From CAVPJW01 sp963705525 (GTDB lineage: Bacteria > Acidobacteriota > Vicinamibacteria > Vicinamibacterales > CAVPJW01): a stretch of DNA of 64,000 nucleotides. Both the position numbers and the translations under genes were made by a program. Below, in pieces: positions 7,903-17,269 of the stretch (the stretch's first letter is position 1; each line of letters opens with the position of its first letter). A model generated the notes under the pieces. The model did no database searches, had not been told where the DNA came from, and worked only from the letters and a program-made list of their open reading frames with translations. The stretch spans positions 1,488,001-1,552,000 of the forward strand of contig CAVPJW010000004.1 of the NCBI GenBank assembly GCA_963705525.1. Direction: 5' to 3'.

Positions 7903-9426
7903 ATGGAGAGGCTACAGCGGGTCAGATCGATCGTGATGGTTCTGGCGGTGTGGAGTTGCCTGTCGCTCACATCGCGGGCGCAGCCGCCGCTTTCCGGACG
8001 CGCGCCGCAGCACGCCAAGGCCGTGAACCGACTCCTGATTCGCGGCGCCATGATCGTCTACGGGAACGCCAAGCCGCCGTTCGGGCCTGCCGACATTCTC
8101 GTCGAAAACGGACTGATCACCCGAGTGGCGTCGCGGATCGAGGCGCCGGCCGATGCCGTCATCGACGCGTCCGGCAAGTACGTGCTCCCAGGGTTCGTGA
8201 ATACGCATGCGCATCTGCAGGACGAACGCGCCGGCATTCCGCAGCCGCTGCAGTACGAGCTGAACCTCTACCTCGCATCCGGAGTCACGACGCTTCGCGA
8301 TGTGGGATCGGACTTCGAGAAGGCGAAGCGGTGGCGCAGCGAGAGCGCATCGCACGCCCTCATCGCACCCAGAATCCTCCTCTACACCGGGATCTGGCGC
8401 GCGCGCGGGATGTCGCCGGCAGAGCTTCACGAAGGCGTCCGCTACGCCAAGGAACAAGGTTCCGACGGCCTCAAGCTGACGGGTCTCGATCGGGATCAGC
8501 TCGAAGCGATCATGCAGGAGGCGCACGCCCTTGGGCTGCCGACCGCGACGCACATCGGCGTCGAGGAAACGACCGCGAAGGACTACGCCGAGCTGGGCGT
8601 CACCTCCATCGAACATTTCTACGGTGTGGCCGACGCGGCCCTCGACGGAATCCAGGACTTCCCCGCCGACATGAACTACAGCAACGAAGTCCACCGGTTC
8701 GGGCGGGCCGGAGAGCTGTACAGCCAGAACAATCTGAACAAAGAGAAGCTGTCGAAGGTACTCGATCTCATGGTCGAGCACAACGTGGCGTGGAGCCCGA
8801 CGCTCTCCATCTATGTCGCGTCGCGCGACCTCCTCCGCGCCCAGAACCTTCCCTGGTTCAGGGACTATCTCCACCCGGCACTCGAGGAGTTCTTCCGTCC
8901 GAACCTGGCCAACCACGGCTCGTTCTTCGTCGGCTGGACGAACACGCAGGAGGTCCGCTGGAGAAAGATGTATCGCGTGTGGATGGATGCGCTGCGCGAG
9001 TTCGCCAATAGAGGCGGCATGATCACCACGGGCGACGATGCCGGGTTCATCTATTCGATGTATGGCTTCGGCCTGATCAACGAGCTCGAGCTTCAGGAGG
9101 AAGCCGGATTCCATCCACTCGAAGTCATCCAGCACGCGACGGTGAACGGCGCGACGCTCCTGGGCCTGGGCGATCGCCTCGGGCGGATTCGTGAAGGGTA
9201 CATCGCCGATCTGCTGGTCGTGAACGGTAATCCCATCGAAAACCTCCATGTGCTCAATCCGGCCGGCACCGACATCAACATCAACGATCGCAACGTGCAC
9301 GGCGGCGGCATCGAGTGGACGATCCGCGACGGCATCCCCTATCACGGCCCGACGCTGATGAAGGAAGTGAAAGAGATGGTGGCGCGCGCGCGTGCGGATC
9401 GGGGACGACAGACGACGGCGAACTAA
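7903..9426 (+). CDS. Secreted amidohydrolase-superfamily protein, 507 aa
   Basis: An N-terminal signal peptide (about 26 residues, ending SRAQ) directs export. The metal-dependent hydrolase barrel shows VLPGFVNTHAHLQDE (HxH ligands), the lysine in GSDGLKLTG, histidines in TATHIGVEE and IEHFYG, and the aspartate in TTGDDAGFIYSM. The composite beta-sandwich is formed by the N-terminal RGAMIVYGN and the C-terminal IADLLVVNGNPIENL. Such exported enzymes hydrolyse amide or related bonds (imidazolonepropionase/prolidase-like branch). The substrate cannot be read from the sequence. The gene stands alone with its own promoter region. Confidence 0.92.
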   Translation: MERLQRVRSIVMVLAVWSCLSLTSRAQPPLSGRAPQHAKAVNRLLIRGAMIVYGNAKPPFGPADILVENGLITRVASRIEAPADAVIDASGKYVLPGFVNTHAHLQDERAGIPQPLQYELNLYLASGVTTLRDVGSDFEKAKRWRSESASHALIAPRILLYTGIWRARGMSPAELHEGVRYAKEQGSDGLKLTGLDRDQLEAIMQEAHALGLPTATHIGVEETTAKDYAELGVTSIEHFYGVADAALDGIQDFPADMNYSNEVHRFGRAGELYSQNNLNKEKLSKVLDLMVEHNVAWSPTLSIYVASRDLLRAQNLPWFRDYLHPALEEFFRPNLANHGSFFVGWTNTQEVRWRKMYRVWMDALREFANRGGMITTGDDAGFIYSMYGFGLINELELQEEAGFHPLEVIQHATVNGATLLGLGDRLGRIREGYIADLLVVNGNPIENLHVLNPAGTDININDRNVHGGGIEWTIRDGIPYHGPTLMKEVKEMVARARADRGRQTTAN

Positions 9427-9453
9427 AAAGGTTCTAGGGTTCAAAGGTTCAGA
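9427..9453. repeat. Short GGTTC-word repeat after amidohydrolase gene
   Basis: AAAAGGTTCTAGGGTTCAAA followed by GGTTCAG occupies most of the 29-base gap between the amidohydrolase stop and the msrA start. It belongs to the intergenic short-word repeats seen throughout the window. Confidence 0.45.
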
Positions 9454-9455
9454 CT

Positions 9456-10103
9456 ATGTTGGCTGACAAATTACGACTGCCGACGCGCGAGGAAGCCTTG
9501 CCAGGACGGGACGAGAAGATGCCCGTGCCGGCGCGCCACTACGTGAACGGCGCGCCGCTCGCGGGACCGTTTCCTGACGGAACCGAGCGTGCCATGTTTG
9601 CTCTTGGATGCTTCTGGGGCGCCGAGCGCAAGTTCTGGAAGATCCGCGGCGTCATCACCACGGCGGTTGGGTACGCAGCGGGAGCGACGCCCAATCCAAC
9701 GTACCGCGAAGTGTGTACTGGCCGAACCGGACACGCGGAGGTCGTGCTGGTCGTGTTCGATCCTCGTCTCGTGACGTATGACGACCTGCTCAAGGTCTTC
9801 TGGGAGTCGCACGATCCAACGCAGGGCATGCGCCAGGGCAATGACGTGGGCACGCAGTATCGATCCGGCATCTATTACTACTCCGACGGTCAGCACAGGG
9901 CGGCCGTCGCGTCCCGCGATCGCTACGCCGAGTCGCTCGCCAAAGCCGGGTACGGGCCGATTACGACCGAGATCCGCGAGGCGCCGGAGTTCTACTACGC
10001 GGAGGAATATCACCAGCAGTATCTCGCCAAGAACCCCGACGGCTATTGCGGCCTCGACGGCACGGGCGTTTCGTGCCCGGTCGGGGTCGTCACCTCAGGC
10101 TGA
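9456..10103 (+). CDS. msrA: Peptide-methionine (S)-S-oxide reductase MsrA, 215 aa
   Basis: The catalytic GCFWG motif lies near residue 51 in FALGCFWGAERKFW, followed by VGYAAGATPNPTYREVCTGRTGHAE, VFWESHDPTQGMRQGNDVGTQYRSGIYY and the EEYHQQYLAKNPDGYC region, all diagnostic for MsrA. It reduces methionine-S-sulfoxide in proteins and protects against oxidants. A ~40-residue N-terminal extension precedes the domain without a signal peptide. The start ATG 9456 lies next to a short repeat and has no strong ribosome binding site. The C-terminal GLDGTGVSC cysteine may serve as a resolving residue. Confidence 0.95.
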   Translation: MLADKLRLPTREEALPGRDEKMPVPARHYVNGAPLAGPFPDGTERAMFALGCFWGAERKFWKIRGVITTAVGYAAGATPNPTYREVCTGRTGHAEVVLVVFDPRLVTYDDLLKVFWESHDPTQGMRQGNDVGTQYRSGIYYYSDGQHRAAVASRDRYAESLAKAGYGPITTEIREAPEFYYAEEYHQQYLAKNPDGYCGLDGTGVSCPVGVVTSG

Positions 10104-10126
10104 CCTCAGGCGATCGCCACGGTCGC

Positions 10127-10606
10127 ATGACCACCGAACACACGATAGTCATCGAAGCGCCTCCACGAGCGATTCTGGAGGCGTTCTTCGATCCGGCTGC
10201 CCTGGCGACGTGGTGGCTGACGGTCCGATCGGTGGTCACCGCTCGACCACTCGGCGTCTTCGCCGTGGAATGGGCCCCCACGGCCGACAAGGACCCCGTC
10301 CTCGGCCGCCTGGGCGGCGTGTTCTACGGCATCGTGATGGAGTTCAAACCTGGACGCGAGCTGTTCATCGGCAACGCATACTGGCTGCCGCCCGACGGTG
10401 AACCGCTGGGGCCCATGGCTCTCGAAGTGTCATGCTCCGAGCATCATGAGGGAAGCGAGCGAACGACCGGCACGATCGTTCGCGTGCGTCAGAGCGCCGA
10501 CGACCAGGGAGAACGGTGGCGCCGATACTTTCAGGTGACCGGCGCCGCCTGGGCACGCGCGCTGGAATCGCTGAAGGACTACGCGGAGCGGCCCGCGGAC
10601 GCCTGA
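10127..10606 (+). CDS. SRPBCC (AHSA1/START-like) domain protein, 159 aa
   Basis: The N-terminus TIVIEAPPRAILEAFFDPAALATWW is the typical opening of the AHSA1-type SRPBCC ligand-binding fold, and the C-terminal helix WARALESLKDY completes it. Such proteins bind hydrophobic ligands or modulate partners; none is specified here. ATG 10127 is chosen, shortly after msrA in the same direction, so co-transcription is possible. The 3' end overlaps the convergent SRPBCC gene by 28 bases. Confidence 0.85.
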   Translation: MTTEHTIVIEAPPRAILEAFFDPAALATWWLTVRSVVTARPLGVFAVEWAPTADKDPVLGRLGGVFYGIVMEFKPGRELFIGNAYWLPPDGEPLGPMALEVSCSEHHEGSERTTGTIVRVRQSADDQGERWRRYFQVTGAAWARALESLKDYAERPADA

Positions 10607-11085
10607 GTGTCCACGTCGTTTCTTCGCGCAAGCTCCGCCTGGAGAGCACGCTCGCCTTCCGCCATCGCCCACCGGTGGTTCGACGAGAACAGGGGCTTCA
10701 GCAGGAACGACAGGTATTTGAGGAGCGGCTTCTCCGCCCGGAGACGCCAGTCGTAAGTCGCGCGCACGAACTCGCCATCCTGTTCGAACGTCCAGCGACC
10801 CTCGCCTTCGAAGTCGCCCCATGCCGCGATCGAGAATCCGTGCGGATACCTCGACTCGGTGACCTTGAACTGCCAGCGAATCGTGTACGGCAACCACCCC
10901 TTGGTGATCAGCCGCACCACACGGCCGACGCCGCGCTCATCGCCCGGGGACACCTGTTGCACCTCGAGGTAGACGCGGCTCCACCAGCGAGGCAGATCGG
11001 TTGGGTGATGAAGAATGTCCGCGACCTCCTGACATGAGCCGCGAACGCGCCAGACGGTGCCGAAGTGATAATCGTTCGACGCCAT
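10579..11085 (-). CDS. SRPBCC / polyketide cyclase-like protein, 168 aa
   Basis: A single SRPBCC fold: WRVRGSCQEVADILHHPTDLPRWW at the N-terminus, then strands (VYLEVQQVSP, GRWTFEQDGEFVRATYDWRL) and a C-terminal helix. The start at ATG 11085 (MASNDYHFG) matches the domain edge; GTG 11127 would add 14 unrelated residues. It is convergent with the preceding SRPBCC gene. Function is unknown beyond ligand binding. Confidence 0.85.
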   Translation of the reverse strand: MASNDYHFGTVWRVRGSCQEVADILHHPTDLPRWWSRVYLEVQQVSPGDERGVGRVVRLITKGWLPYTIRWQFKVTESRYPHGFSIAAWGDFEGEGRWTFEQDGEFVRATYDWRLRAEKPLLKYLSFLLKPLFSSNHRWAMAEGERALQAELARRNDVDTQASAGRSA

Positions 11086-11172
11086 GATTCGGGCCGCCCA
11101 CGTGGCAGCCTCTCGCCGCGCACGCAAATAGGCGAGCGGATGGGGCCCGGCAAATGATAGCCTACCGCCCCA

Positions 11173-12606
11173 ATGTCAGAACTGCCCTCGCGCCCATCCG
11201 GCACGGCGCAATACCAGTTCATCAAGGCGCTCGGTCTGATCGACGTCGTCGCGATGAACGTCGTCGCCGTCGTCGGCCTGCGGTGGATCTCCCGCGGGGC
11301 CCGAGCCGGCGCGCCGTCGGTGACGCTGTGGCTTCTTGCGTGGGCCGCGTTCTTTCTCCCGCTCGCCGCCGTCATCATCCAGCTCTCGAAGCGATATCCG
11401 GATCAGGGTGGCGTCTATGCGTGGACGCGACGCGCCTTCGGGCCCACGCACGGCTTCATCTGTGGCTGGTGTCTGTGGGTCAACAATCTGTTCTACTTCC
11501 CATCGCTCCTGCTCTTCGCCGCTGCAAACGCGGTCCTGATCTTCGGCGATCGGTTCGCGGGCCTCGCGGACAGTCGCGCCTATTCGGTGGCATTCGTCCT
11601 CATCGCGCTCTGGTTCTGTGTAGGGCTCAACATCGTCGGCCTGAGCGCAGGAAAATGGCTCCAGTACCTCGGCAGCGTCGGGCAGTGGGTGCCGGCGGGG
11701 CTGCTGATCGCCTTCGGCGTGATCGCGTATCTCTCGTTTGGATCGGCGACGTCCTTTGCTCCGAGCGAGCTCATTCCGCGCGAGGACCTCTGGAGCACCA
11801 TCAGTCTCTGGTCGGCCATGTGCTTTGCATTCTCCGGGTTCGAGATCAGCTCCTACGTCGGACAGGAAATCAAGAACCCCACGCGGACCGTGCCCCGCGG
11901 TGTGCTGATCGCGGGCGTGATCGTGACGTTGATTTACATCGGCGGATCAGCCTCCGTGCTCGTGGCGCTCCCTGCATCGGCGCTCGCAGAACGGAGCGGC
12001 ATCGCCGATGCGGTGAGCCTGGCGTCGGCTCGTGTCGGCCTGGTCGGATTCGGCGTGCTCACTGCGGCACTTCTGGCACTCGGACCGCTGGCAGGCACCA
12101 GTTCATGGGTAGCGGGCGCCGCGCGGGTGCCATTTGCAGCGGGTGTTGACCGGGCGCTGCCACGCGCGTTCGCGGCCATGCATCCGAAGTACGGAACGCC
12201 CCACGTCGCGCTGATCATCGGAGGGCTGGTGTCGACGGTGATCTTTCTCTCCAGCGTCTTTCTTACCGTGTCGGGCGCTCAAACGACGGTCCAGGAAGCG
12301 TACGACATCATGGTCAACCTTACGATCCTCATCTACTTCGTGCCGTATATGTACTTGTTCCTGGCTCCCGCGAGGCTCAGTCGGATCGATGGGCCTCAGG
12401 GCGGCCCGACGATGGGCGCGCTCGCCGCGTCGATGATTGGTTTCGCGGCCACGGCGATTTCTCTCGGCCTGACATTCGTGCCTCCGGCCGGAACCAGCAA
12501 CGTCCTGAACTTCGAGATCAATCTCATCGGCCAGGCCGGGCTAGTGCTAGGCATCGGGCTGTTCTTCTATTGGCGCGCGGCGAGAGAGCATCGCATCAAT
12601 CACTAA
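11173..12606 (+). CDS. APC-superfamily amino acid permease, 477 aa
   Basis: About twelve membrane segments, with the glycine-rich helix 1 region (ALGLIDVVAMNVVAVVGLRWIS) and YPDQGGVYAWTRRAFGP, the classical APC motif after helix 2. It is followed 30 bases later by an FAD-dependent amino-acid-oxidase-like gene, which suggests uptake of an amine or amino acid that the oxidoreductase then oxidises. Helix 8-12 segments are intact. Confidence 0.9.
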   Translation: MSELPSRPSGTAQYQFIKALGLIDVVAMNVVAVVGLRWISRGARAGAPSVTLWLLAWAAFFLPLAAVIIQLSKRYPDQGGVYAWTRRAFGPTHGFICGWCLWVNNLFYFPSLLLFAAANAVLIFGDRFAGLADSRAYSVAFVLIALWFCVGLNIVGLSAGKWLQYLGSVGQWVPAGLLIAFGVIAYLSFGSATSFAPSELIPREDLWSTISLWSAMCFAFSGFEISSYVGQEIKNPTRTVPRGVLIAGVIVTLIYIGGSASVLVALPASALAERSGIADAVSLASARVGLVGFGVLTAALLALGPLAGTSSWVAGAARVPFAAGVDRALPRAFAAMHPKYGTPHVALIIGGLVSTVIFLSSVFLTVSGAQTTVQEAYDIMVNLTILIYFVPYMYLFLAPARLSRIDGPQGGPTMGALAASMIGFAATAISLGLTFVPPAGTSNVLNFEINLIGQAGLVLGIGLFFYWRAAREHRINH

Positions 12607-12636
12607 TACCCAACCACGAAGAACTGACCCCTACAT

Positions 12637-13824
12637 ATGCAGAAAACCGATGTCGCAATTATTGGCGGCGGAATCGTCGGCTCGAGCATCGCGTACCACC
12701 TTCGGCAGGACGGTTTCAAAGGCCGGATCATCGTGGTGGAGCGCGATCCGACATACGCTCGCGCATCGTCGAATCTGGCGATGGGTGGCATGCGCCAGCA
12801 GTTCACCTCCATCGTCAACATCCGGATGGTGCAATACAGTGTTGCCTTCTACGAAGGATTCGATCGCCGCATGAATCTTGGCGGGGTCCATCCGCCGGCA
12901 AACCTGCGGCAGCGTGGATATCTGTTTCTGGCCGATCGCGGCAACGCCGATGCGTTGCAGCGCCGGTTCGATCTCGAAAAACAGAACGGCGCCGAGGTCG
13001 AGCGGCTGGGTCCGGAGGAAGTACGTCGACGCCTTCCCGACGTGTTTCTGGACGACATCCTCTTCGGCGTGCTGGGTCCCCGGGACGGTTACGCGAACGT
13101 GCGCGCCGTGCTGGGTGGGTTTCGGAAAGGCGCCAGCGAGTCGGGCGCCGAGTATTTGCACGACGAAGTCACCGCGGTCGAGCGCACGGGGTCGCGTGTC
13201 TCGGGCGTAACGCTCGCAAGCGGTCAGCGGTACGAGAGCCCGATCGTCGTGAACGCCGCGGGTGCCTACGCCGGCGCGCTGGGCCGTCTGGCGGGTGTTG
13301 ACGTGCCTGTCCAGCCGGTGCGGCAACACCTATTCCGCGCGCGCCTCCCGAGAGTCTGGCCTTATCGATTTCCGATGGTGATCGATCCCGGCGGCGTCCA
13401 CTGGCGGCACGACGATGTGATCGGCGGCCCTGCCGATGAAGATCGCATCGTCGTTGCCAAGACGAGAATGGACGAGCCCGCCGGAGAGAATTTCGCCTGC
13501 GATGAGAGCCGGTGGCGGACCGACTTCTTTCCGGATCTGGTGCGCCGCGTGCCTGGATTCGCGGCGCTGGCGCTGATGGAAGGGTGGGCCGGCCTCTACG
13601 AGATGACGCCGGACCACAACCCGATCATCTGCGAGCACCCGGCCCTCTCAGGATTCTTTCTGGCCAACGGCTTCAGCGGCCACGGGGTGATGATGGCGCC
13701 GGCAACCGGTAAGGTCGTGTCGGAACTGATCAGGCTGGGCCGGTCAGAGTCCGTCGATGTCCGTCCGTTCGAGATCGGTCGATTCGAACGAGGAGAGTTC
13801 CTGCATGACGAAGCGACGATTTAG
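12637..13824 (+). CDS. FAD-dependent oxidoreductase, DAO (sarcosine/D-amino acid oxidase) family, 395 aa
   Basis: The dinucleotide-binding motif DVAIIGGGIVGSSIAYHL starts at residue 5. The DAO-family FAD contacts follow (SSNLAMGGMRQQF; VVNAAGAYAGALG) and the C-terminal GLYEMTPDHNPIICEHP...NGFSGHGVMMAPATGK is typical of sarcosine oxidase-like enzymes. It would oxidise a secondary amine or amino acid. Expression with the upstream APC permease is likely. The TAG stop lies 12 bases before an inverted repeat. Confidence 0.92.
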   Translation: MQKTDVAIIGGGIVGSSIAYHLRQDGFKGRIIVVERDPTYARASSNLAMGGMRQQFTSIVNIRMVQYSVAFYEGFDRRMNLGGVHPPANLRQRGYLFLADRGNADALQRRFDLEKQNGAEVERLGPEEVRRRLPDVFLDDILFGVLGPRDGYANVRAVLGGFRKGASESGAEYLHDEVTAVERTGSRVSGVTLASGQRYESPIVVNAAGAYAGALGRLAGVDVPVQPVRQHLFRARLPRVWPYRFPMVIDPGGVHWRHDDVIGGPADEDRIVVAKTRMDEPAGENFACDESRWRTDFFPDLVRRVPGFAALALMEGWAGLYEMTPDHNPIICEHPALSGFFLANGFSGHGVMMAPATGKVVSELIRLGRSESVDVRPFEIGRFERGEFLHDEATI

Positions 13825-13836
13825 GGGGAACGTGGC

Positions 13837-13905
13837 AGTTCTTAGTTCAGGGTGCTTCGTGCTTAGTTCGCGCCCTAAGAACCAAGCACCAAGAACTAAG
13901 AACTA
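13837..13905. repeat. Long inverted repeat, AGTTCTTAGT family, copy 2
   Basis: Perfect 12-base terminal inverted repeats AGTTCTTAGTTC (13837-13848) and GAACTAAGAACT (13893-13904) enclose further complementary words (GTGCTTCGTGCTTAG against CTAAGAACCAAGCACC). It lies between the convergent FAD oxidoreductase and MscS genes, a position that suits a bidirectional terminator. Confidence 0.88.
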
Positions 13906-13920
13906 GTACCGTCAGTTCGC

Positions 13921-14994
13921 TCAGTTCCCCACTCTCCGAATATTCTGCCTGCTGAATTCCTCGACGAGCCGCTGCCGAAGCATGCGCGCGACGTCTCCCT
14001 GCCTGAGGGGCGCCGTCTTGAATCGCATCCGGATGGTCACCTGAGTCCCGGCAATCGTCTCGACACCGAACACCTCGAGCGGCGCCAGAATCGCGTTGGC
14101 GATCTTGGCATCGGACTGCATCGCGGCGCCGATGGTTCGGATGAGGCCTATGACCTTCGACAGATCTTCAGAACGCGCCACCGCTACGTCGACGAGGGCA
14201 TACGCGTAGTCCCGACTCAGGTTGGCTAACGTCGTGATGCTTCCGTTCGGAAACACGTTGACCGCGCCCTCGACGTCACGCAGCACGATCGTCCGAAGAT
14301 TCAGCTCTTCGACGGTACCAGTGATCAGATTCACCCGGGCGAGGTCGCCGACGCGCACCTGGTCTTCGAGGATCATGAAGAAGCCGGCGATCTGATCCCG
14401 GATCAGATTCTGCGCGCCGAAACCCACGGCCAGCCCCGCGATGCCGGCTCCCGTGATGAGCGGCAAGACGTCGATCGACAGCTCGCGCAGCACCATCAAC
14501 ACCGTAATCGCGCTCACCAGGATCGTCACCAGATTGGAGGTGACCCCCGCGACGGTGCGCGCCCGTTGCTGCATGCCGACCGCGCCAGGGCCTCCTCGAG
14601 GTCGGCCGGCCTTGTGGGTGACGTGCTCGATACCGAGGTGCGCGCCGCGTGCGAGAATGTACGCGCCGGTCAGCATGATGATGATGTGGATCCCGCGGAT
14701 GAGGATCCATTCCGTGATCTGCCGCACGGTGAGCCCTGGGATCTCGTAGCCAACCTCCTTGACCACCATCGACACGCTGAGGATGACGGCGATGCCGTAT
14801 GCGAGCACCTGGAGGCCTCGAATGACCTGACGTCCCCGCGCGTCGATGGCGGCGCGGTCGGCGTCGCTGATGACCTTGAGTCGCGCGAGGCTCCTGCGAA
14901 GCACCCGACGCGCGACTGAGACAATGACTGCGGCAACGAGAAACGCTCCGAGAATGGCGACGATCGTCGCGCCCTGTGGGTGGGTGCCAGACAT
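13921..14994 (-). CDS. MscS-family mechanosensitive ion channel, 357 aa
   Basis: Three N-terminal membrane segments lead into the pore-lining helix and beta domain: VLPLITGAGIAGLAVGFGAQ, then LIRDQIAGFFMILEDQVRVGD and VFPNGSITTLANLSRDYAY, which are hallmark MscS core motifs. The C-terminal alpha/beta domain is complete. It would release solutes on hypo-osmotic shock. ATG 14994 lies only a few bases after the pyruvate kinase stop, so the two are probably co-transcribed. Confidence 0.93.
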   Translation of the reverse strand: MSGTHPQGATIVAILGAFLVAAVIVSVARRVLRRSLARLKVISDADRAAIDARGRQVIRGLQVLAYGIAVILSVSMVVKEVGYEIPGLTVRQITEWILIRGIHIIIMLTGAYILARGAHLGIEHVTHKAGRPRGGPGAVGMQQRARTVAGVTSNLVTILVSAITVLMVLRELSIDVLPLITGAGIAGLAVGFGAQNLIRDQIAGFFMILEDQVRVGDLARVNLITGTVEELNLRTIVLRDVEGAVNVFPNGSITTLANLSRDYAYALVDVAVARSEDLSKVIGLIRTIGAAMQSDAKIANAILAPLEVFGVETIAGTQVTIRMRFKTAPLRQGDVARMLRQRLVEEFSRQNIRRVGN

Positions 14995-14999
14995 GACTG

Positions 15000-16415
15000 T
15001 TACTCGAGGCGCTGGAACTTCAGAAAGTTGCCATCCGTTCGGGATGGGTCGGTCGAAACGCTGATGAAGACGACCGCGGCTCCGGCCCGTAGCCAGCCTC
15101 GATCGCGTAACAGTTTCCCATAAGCGGCGCCCCAGGCATCCATGGCATCCGGCTCGTCGGCGACCACTGGAGTCACCCCCCAGAGCAACGACAGCTTCCT
15201 CGCAAGGCCATCCTGTTCGGTCATCGCAAAGATTGGCGCCCTCGGGCGGAGGCTCGACAGCATGCGCGCCGTGGTGCCGGCCCTGGTTACCGCGACGATT
15301 GCATCGGCCCTGCTGCTCGTCGCCAGTGTCACCGCCGCATCGCAGAGCGCCTGCGCGTGATCGGCGAGCTGGCCCCGGTCGATCGACGGTGGCACGAATG
15401 GCGCCGCGATCTCGGCGTCCCGAATGATGGCATCGAGCGTCTGCACCGCGCGAACAGGGTTCCGGCCGACGGCCGTTTCTCCGGCCAGCATGATGGCATC
15501 GACGCCCGTGTCGACTGCATGGGCGGCATCGGTCACTTCGGCGCGGGTCGGCCGGGACTCGACGAGCATGGACTCCAGCACCTGCGTCGCCACAATCACC
15601 GGCACGCCGAGGGCCTCGGCTCTGAGCGTGATTTCCTTCTGAATCCTGGGAACCTGCTCCAGAGGCACCTCGAGGCCGAGGTCGCCGCGCGCGACCATGA
15701 CGCCCTGGCAGGCATCGAGGATCTCGTCCAGGTGCTCGAGCGCCTCAGGCCGCTCGAGCTTGGCGATGAGCGGCACGTCCGCACGGCCCGCCGCCGTGGC
15801 AATCTCACGAGCTCGCGTGACGTCGCTCGCTCGACGGACGAAGCTCAGGCCCACCAGGTCGACACCAATCGACAGGCCAAACTTCAGGTCGTCTTCGTCT
15901 TTCGATGTCAAGGCATCAGCCGAAAGACGGACGCCGGGAGCGTTGATGCCCTTGTGTTCGCCGAGCTGACCGCCATCGATCACCGTGGCCACGATCTCGT
16001 CGCCGGAAGCGGCCGACACCTGGAGCTCGATGCGGCCATCGTCGATCAGCAGGCGATCGCCCGGATGAAGCTGCTGCACCAGGGCCGGATACGTCGTGGC
16101 GATGCGGTTCTCGTCGCCGGCGAAGTCGCCGGCCGCAATCCGGATCTCGTGGCCCTCGAGCAGCTCGACGGGCTGGCCTCCCGACAGCCGGCCCGTTCGA
16201 ATTTTGGGTCCGGACAGGTCCTGCAGAATCGCAACGGGCCGACCGGCCGAAGCCGCGGCCTGTCGAATCCGGGCGACCGTCGCCGCGTGCTGCGCGTGGG
16301 AGCCGTGCGAGAAATTGAGGCGAAAGACATCGACGCCAGACGCCACGAGCTCGCCTAACGTCGCCTCGTTATCGCTGGCGGGACCGACCGTGGCGACGAT
16401 CTTCGTATGACGCAC
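15000..16415 (-). CDS. pyk: Pyruvate kinase, 471 aa
   Basis: The complete pyruvate kinase signature is present: HTKIVATVGPAS, VFRLNFSHGSH, LSGPKIRTG, the active-site region MVARGDLGLEVPLEQVP, VATQVLESM, MLAGETAVGRNPVRAV, and the C-terminal allosteric domain. It converts phosphoenolpyruvate and ADP to pyruvate and ATP. GTG 16415 is preferred because the protein then begins VRHTKIVATVGPAS as in homologues; an upstream start would overlap the divergent gene. Only 28 bases separate the two divergent starts. Confidence 0.96.
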   Translation of the reverse strand: MRHTKIVATVGPASDNEATLGELVASGVDVFRLNFSHGSHAQHAATVARIRQAAASAGRPVAILQDLSGPKIRTGRLSGGQPVELLEGHEIRIAAGDFAGDENRIATTYPALVQQLHPGDRLLIDDGRIELQVSAASGDEIVATVIDGGQLGEHKGINAPGVRLSADALTSKDEDDLKFGLSIGVDLVGLSFVRRASDVTRAREIATAAGRADVPLIAKLERPEALEHLDEILDACQGVMVARGDLGLEVPLEQVPRIQKEITLRAEALGVPVIVATQVLESMLVESRPTRAEVTDAAHAVDTGVDAIMLAGETAVGRNPVRAVQTLDAIIRDAEIAAPFVPPSIDRGQLADHAQALCDAAVTLATSSRADAIVAVTRAGTTARMLSSLRPRAPIFAMTEQDGLARKLSLLWGVTPVVADEPDAMDAWGAAYGKLLRDRGWLRAGAAVVFISVSTDPSRTDGNFLKFQRLE

Positions 16416-16443
16416 GACGAAACAGCTTACAATCTCAAGCCCG

Positions 16444-17094
16444 ATGGGCCAAATCGTCCCTGATGTGATCGAACAGTATCTCGCGTCGCTCAACCGCCTC
16501 GGCGATCCGCTGCTCGCCGAGATCGAGCGCGAAGGCCGCGCGCGACGCTTGCCTCTGGTGGACGCGGAAACCGGCGGGCTGCTCTTCGTCCTCGCGGCCG
16601 CGGTCGGCGCCAGACACGCACTCGAGCTGGGAACGGCGATTGGCTACTCGAGCATCTGGATCGCCAGGGCGCTCCCACCGGATGGCATGCTCCTGACGAT
16701 GGAGCTGAACGCCGAGCGGGCGCGGGAAGCCCGTCAGAACGTCGCGCGGGCGGGGCTGAGCGATCGTGTCAACGTCATGGTGGGCGACGCGGCACTCCTC
16801 ATTGCCAAGGTCGCCGGTCCGTTCGATTTCATCTTCCAGGACGGCAACAAGCAACTGTACGAACCGCTCCTCGATCGCCTGGTCGCGCTCCTTCGTCCCG
16901 GCGGTGTGCTCGTCACCGACAACGTGCTCTGGGAGGGCCAGGTGGTGCCGGGATACTCGCCCGCGGCGACGCAGGATCCCGATATGAAGGACCTCATTGC
17001 TTCCTACAACCAGCGGCTGGCGGCCGAGCCTCGGCTTCGCACCTCAACGGTTCCGATTCGCGATGGCGTGGCCATCTCAGTCAAAGTCTCATGA
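16444..17094 (+). CDS. SAM-dependent O-methyltransferase (COMT-like), 216 aa
   Basis: A family 3 O-methyltransferase: HALELGTAIGYSSIWIARALP (motif I), MELNAERAREAR, FDFIFQDGNKQLYEPLLDRL, GGVLVTDNVLWEGQVVPG and the C-terminal RTSTVPIRDGVAISVK. It methylates a catechol-like or similar hydroxyl with S-adenosylmethionine and a divalent cation. A TACAAT -10-like box (16428-16433) ends only 10 bases before ATG 16444, suggesting a very short leader. It is the first gene of an operon with the AtzG-like peptide and amidase. Confidence 0.93.
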   Translation: MGQIVPDVIEQYLASLNRLGDPLLAEIEREGRARRLPLVDAETGGLLFVLAAAVGARHALELGTAIGYSSIWIARALPPDGMLLTMELNAERAREARQNVARAGLSDRVNVMVGDAALLIAKVAGPFDFIFQDGNKQLYEPLLDRLVALLRPGGVLVTDNVLWEGQVVPGYSPAATQDPDMKDLIASYNQRLAAEPRLRTSTVPIRDGVAISVKVS

Positions 17095-17107
17095 TGCGGG
17101 AGGACTC

Positions 17108-17269
17108 GTGACAATCGCCAATTGGCTCGCCGCATCCGTCGCCGATGCGGCTCGGGCGGGCCTTCCCGAGCTCAAGGCGTCGCTCGAGGCGCTGGCGCGC
17201 GCGACCGAAGCGCTTCGGGCCGCCTCCTGGAACGATGACGCATCGGGAAAACCCTCACCGAACAAATGA
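17108..17269 (+). CDS. Small AtzG/GatC-like amidase partner (DUF4089-like), 53 aa
   Basis: GTG 17108 is preceded by GGGAGGA at good spacing. The 53-residue product has a helix with the pattern AGLPELKASLEALARATEALRAA and an acidic/proline tail DDASGKPSP, resembling the short AtzG/DUF4089 proteins with a GatC-like fold that wrap around amidase-signature enzymes. Its TGA overlaps the amidase ATG (ATGA), as expected for a subunit pair. The assignment rests on pattern and position; sequence is short. Confidence 0.7.
   Translation: MTIANWLAASVADAARAGLPELKASLEALARATEALRAASWNDDASGKPSPNK

Noticed and set aside
7912..9444. A 510-codon open frame antisense to the amidohydrolase gene
   Set aside because: It mirrors the plus-strand gene, which has a signal peptide and metal-binding motifs. 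Long antisense frames are expected in GC-rich DNA.
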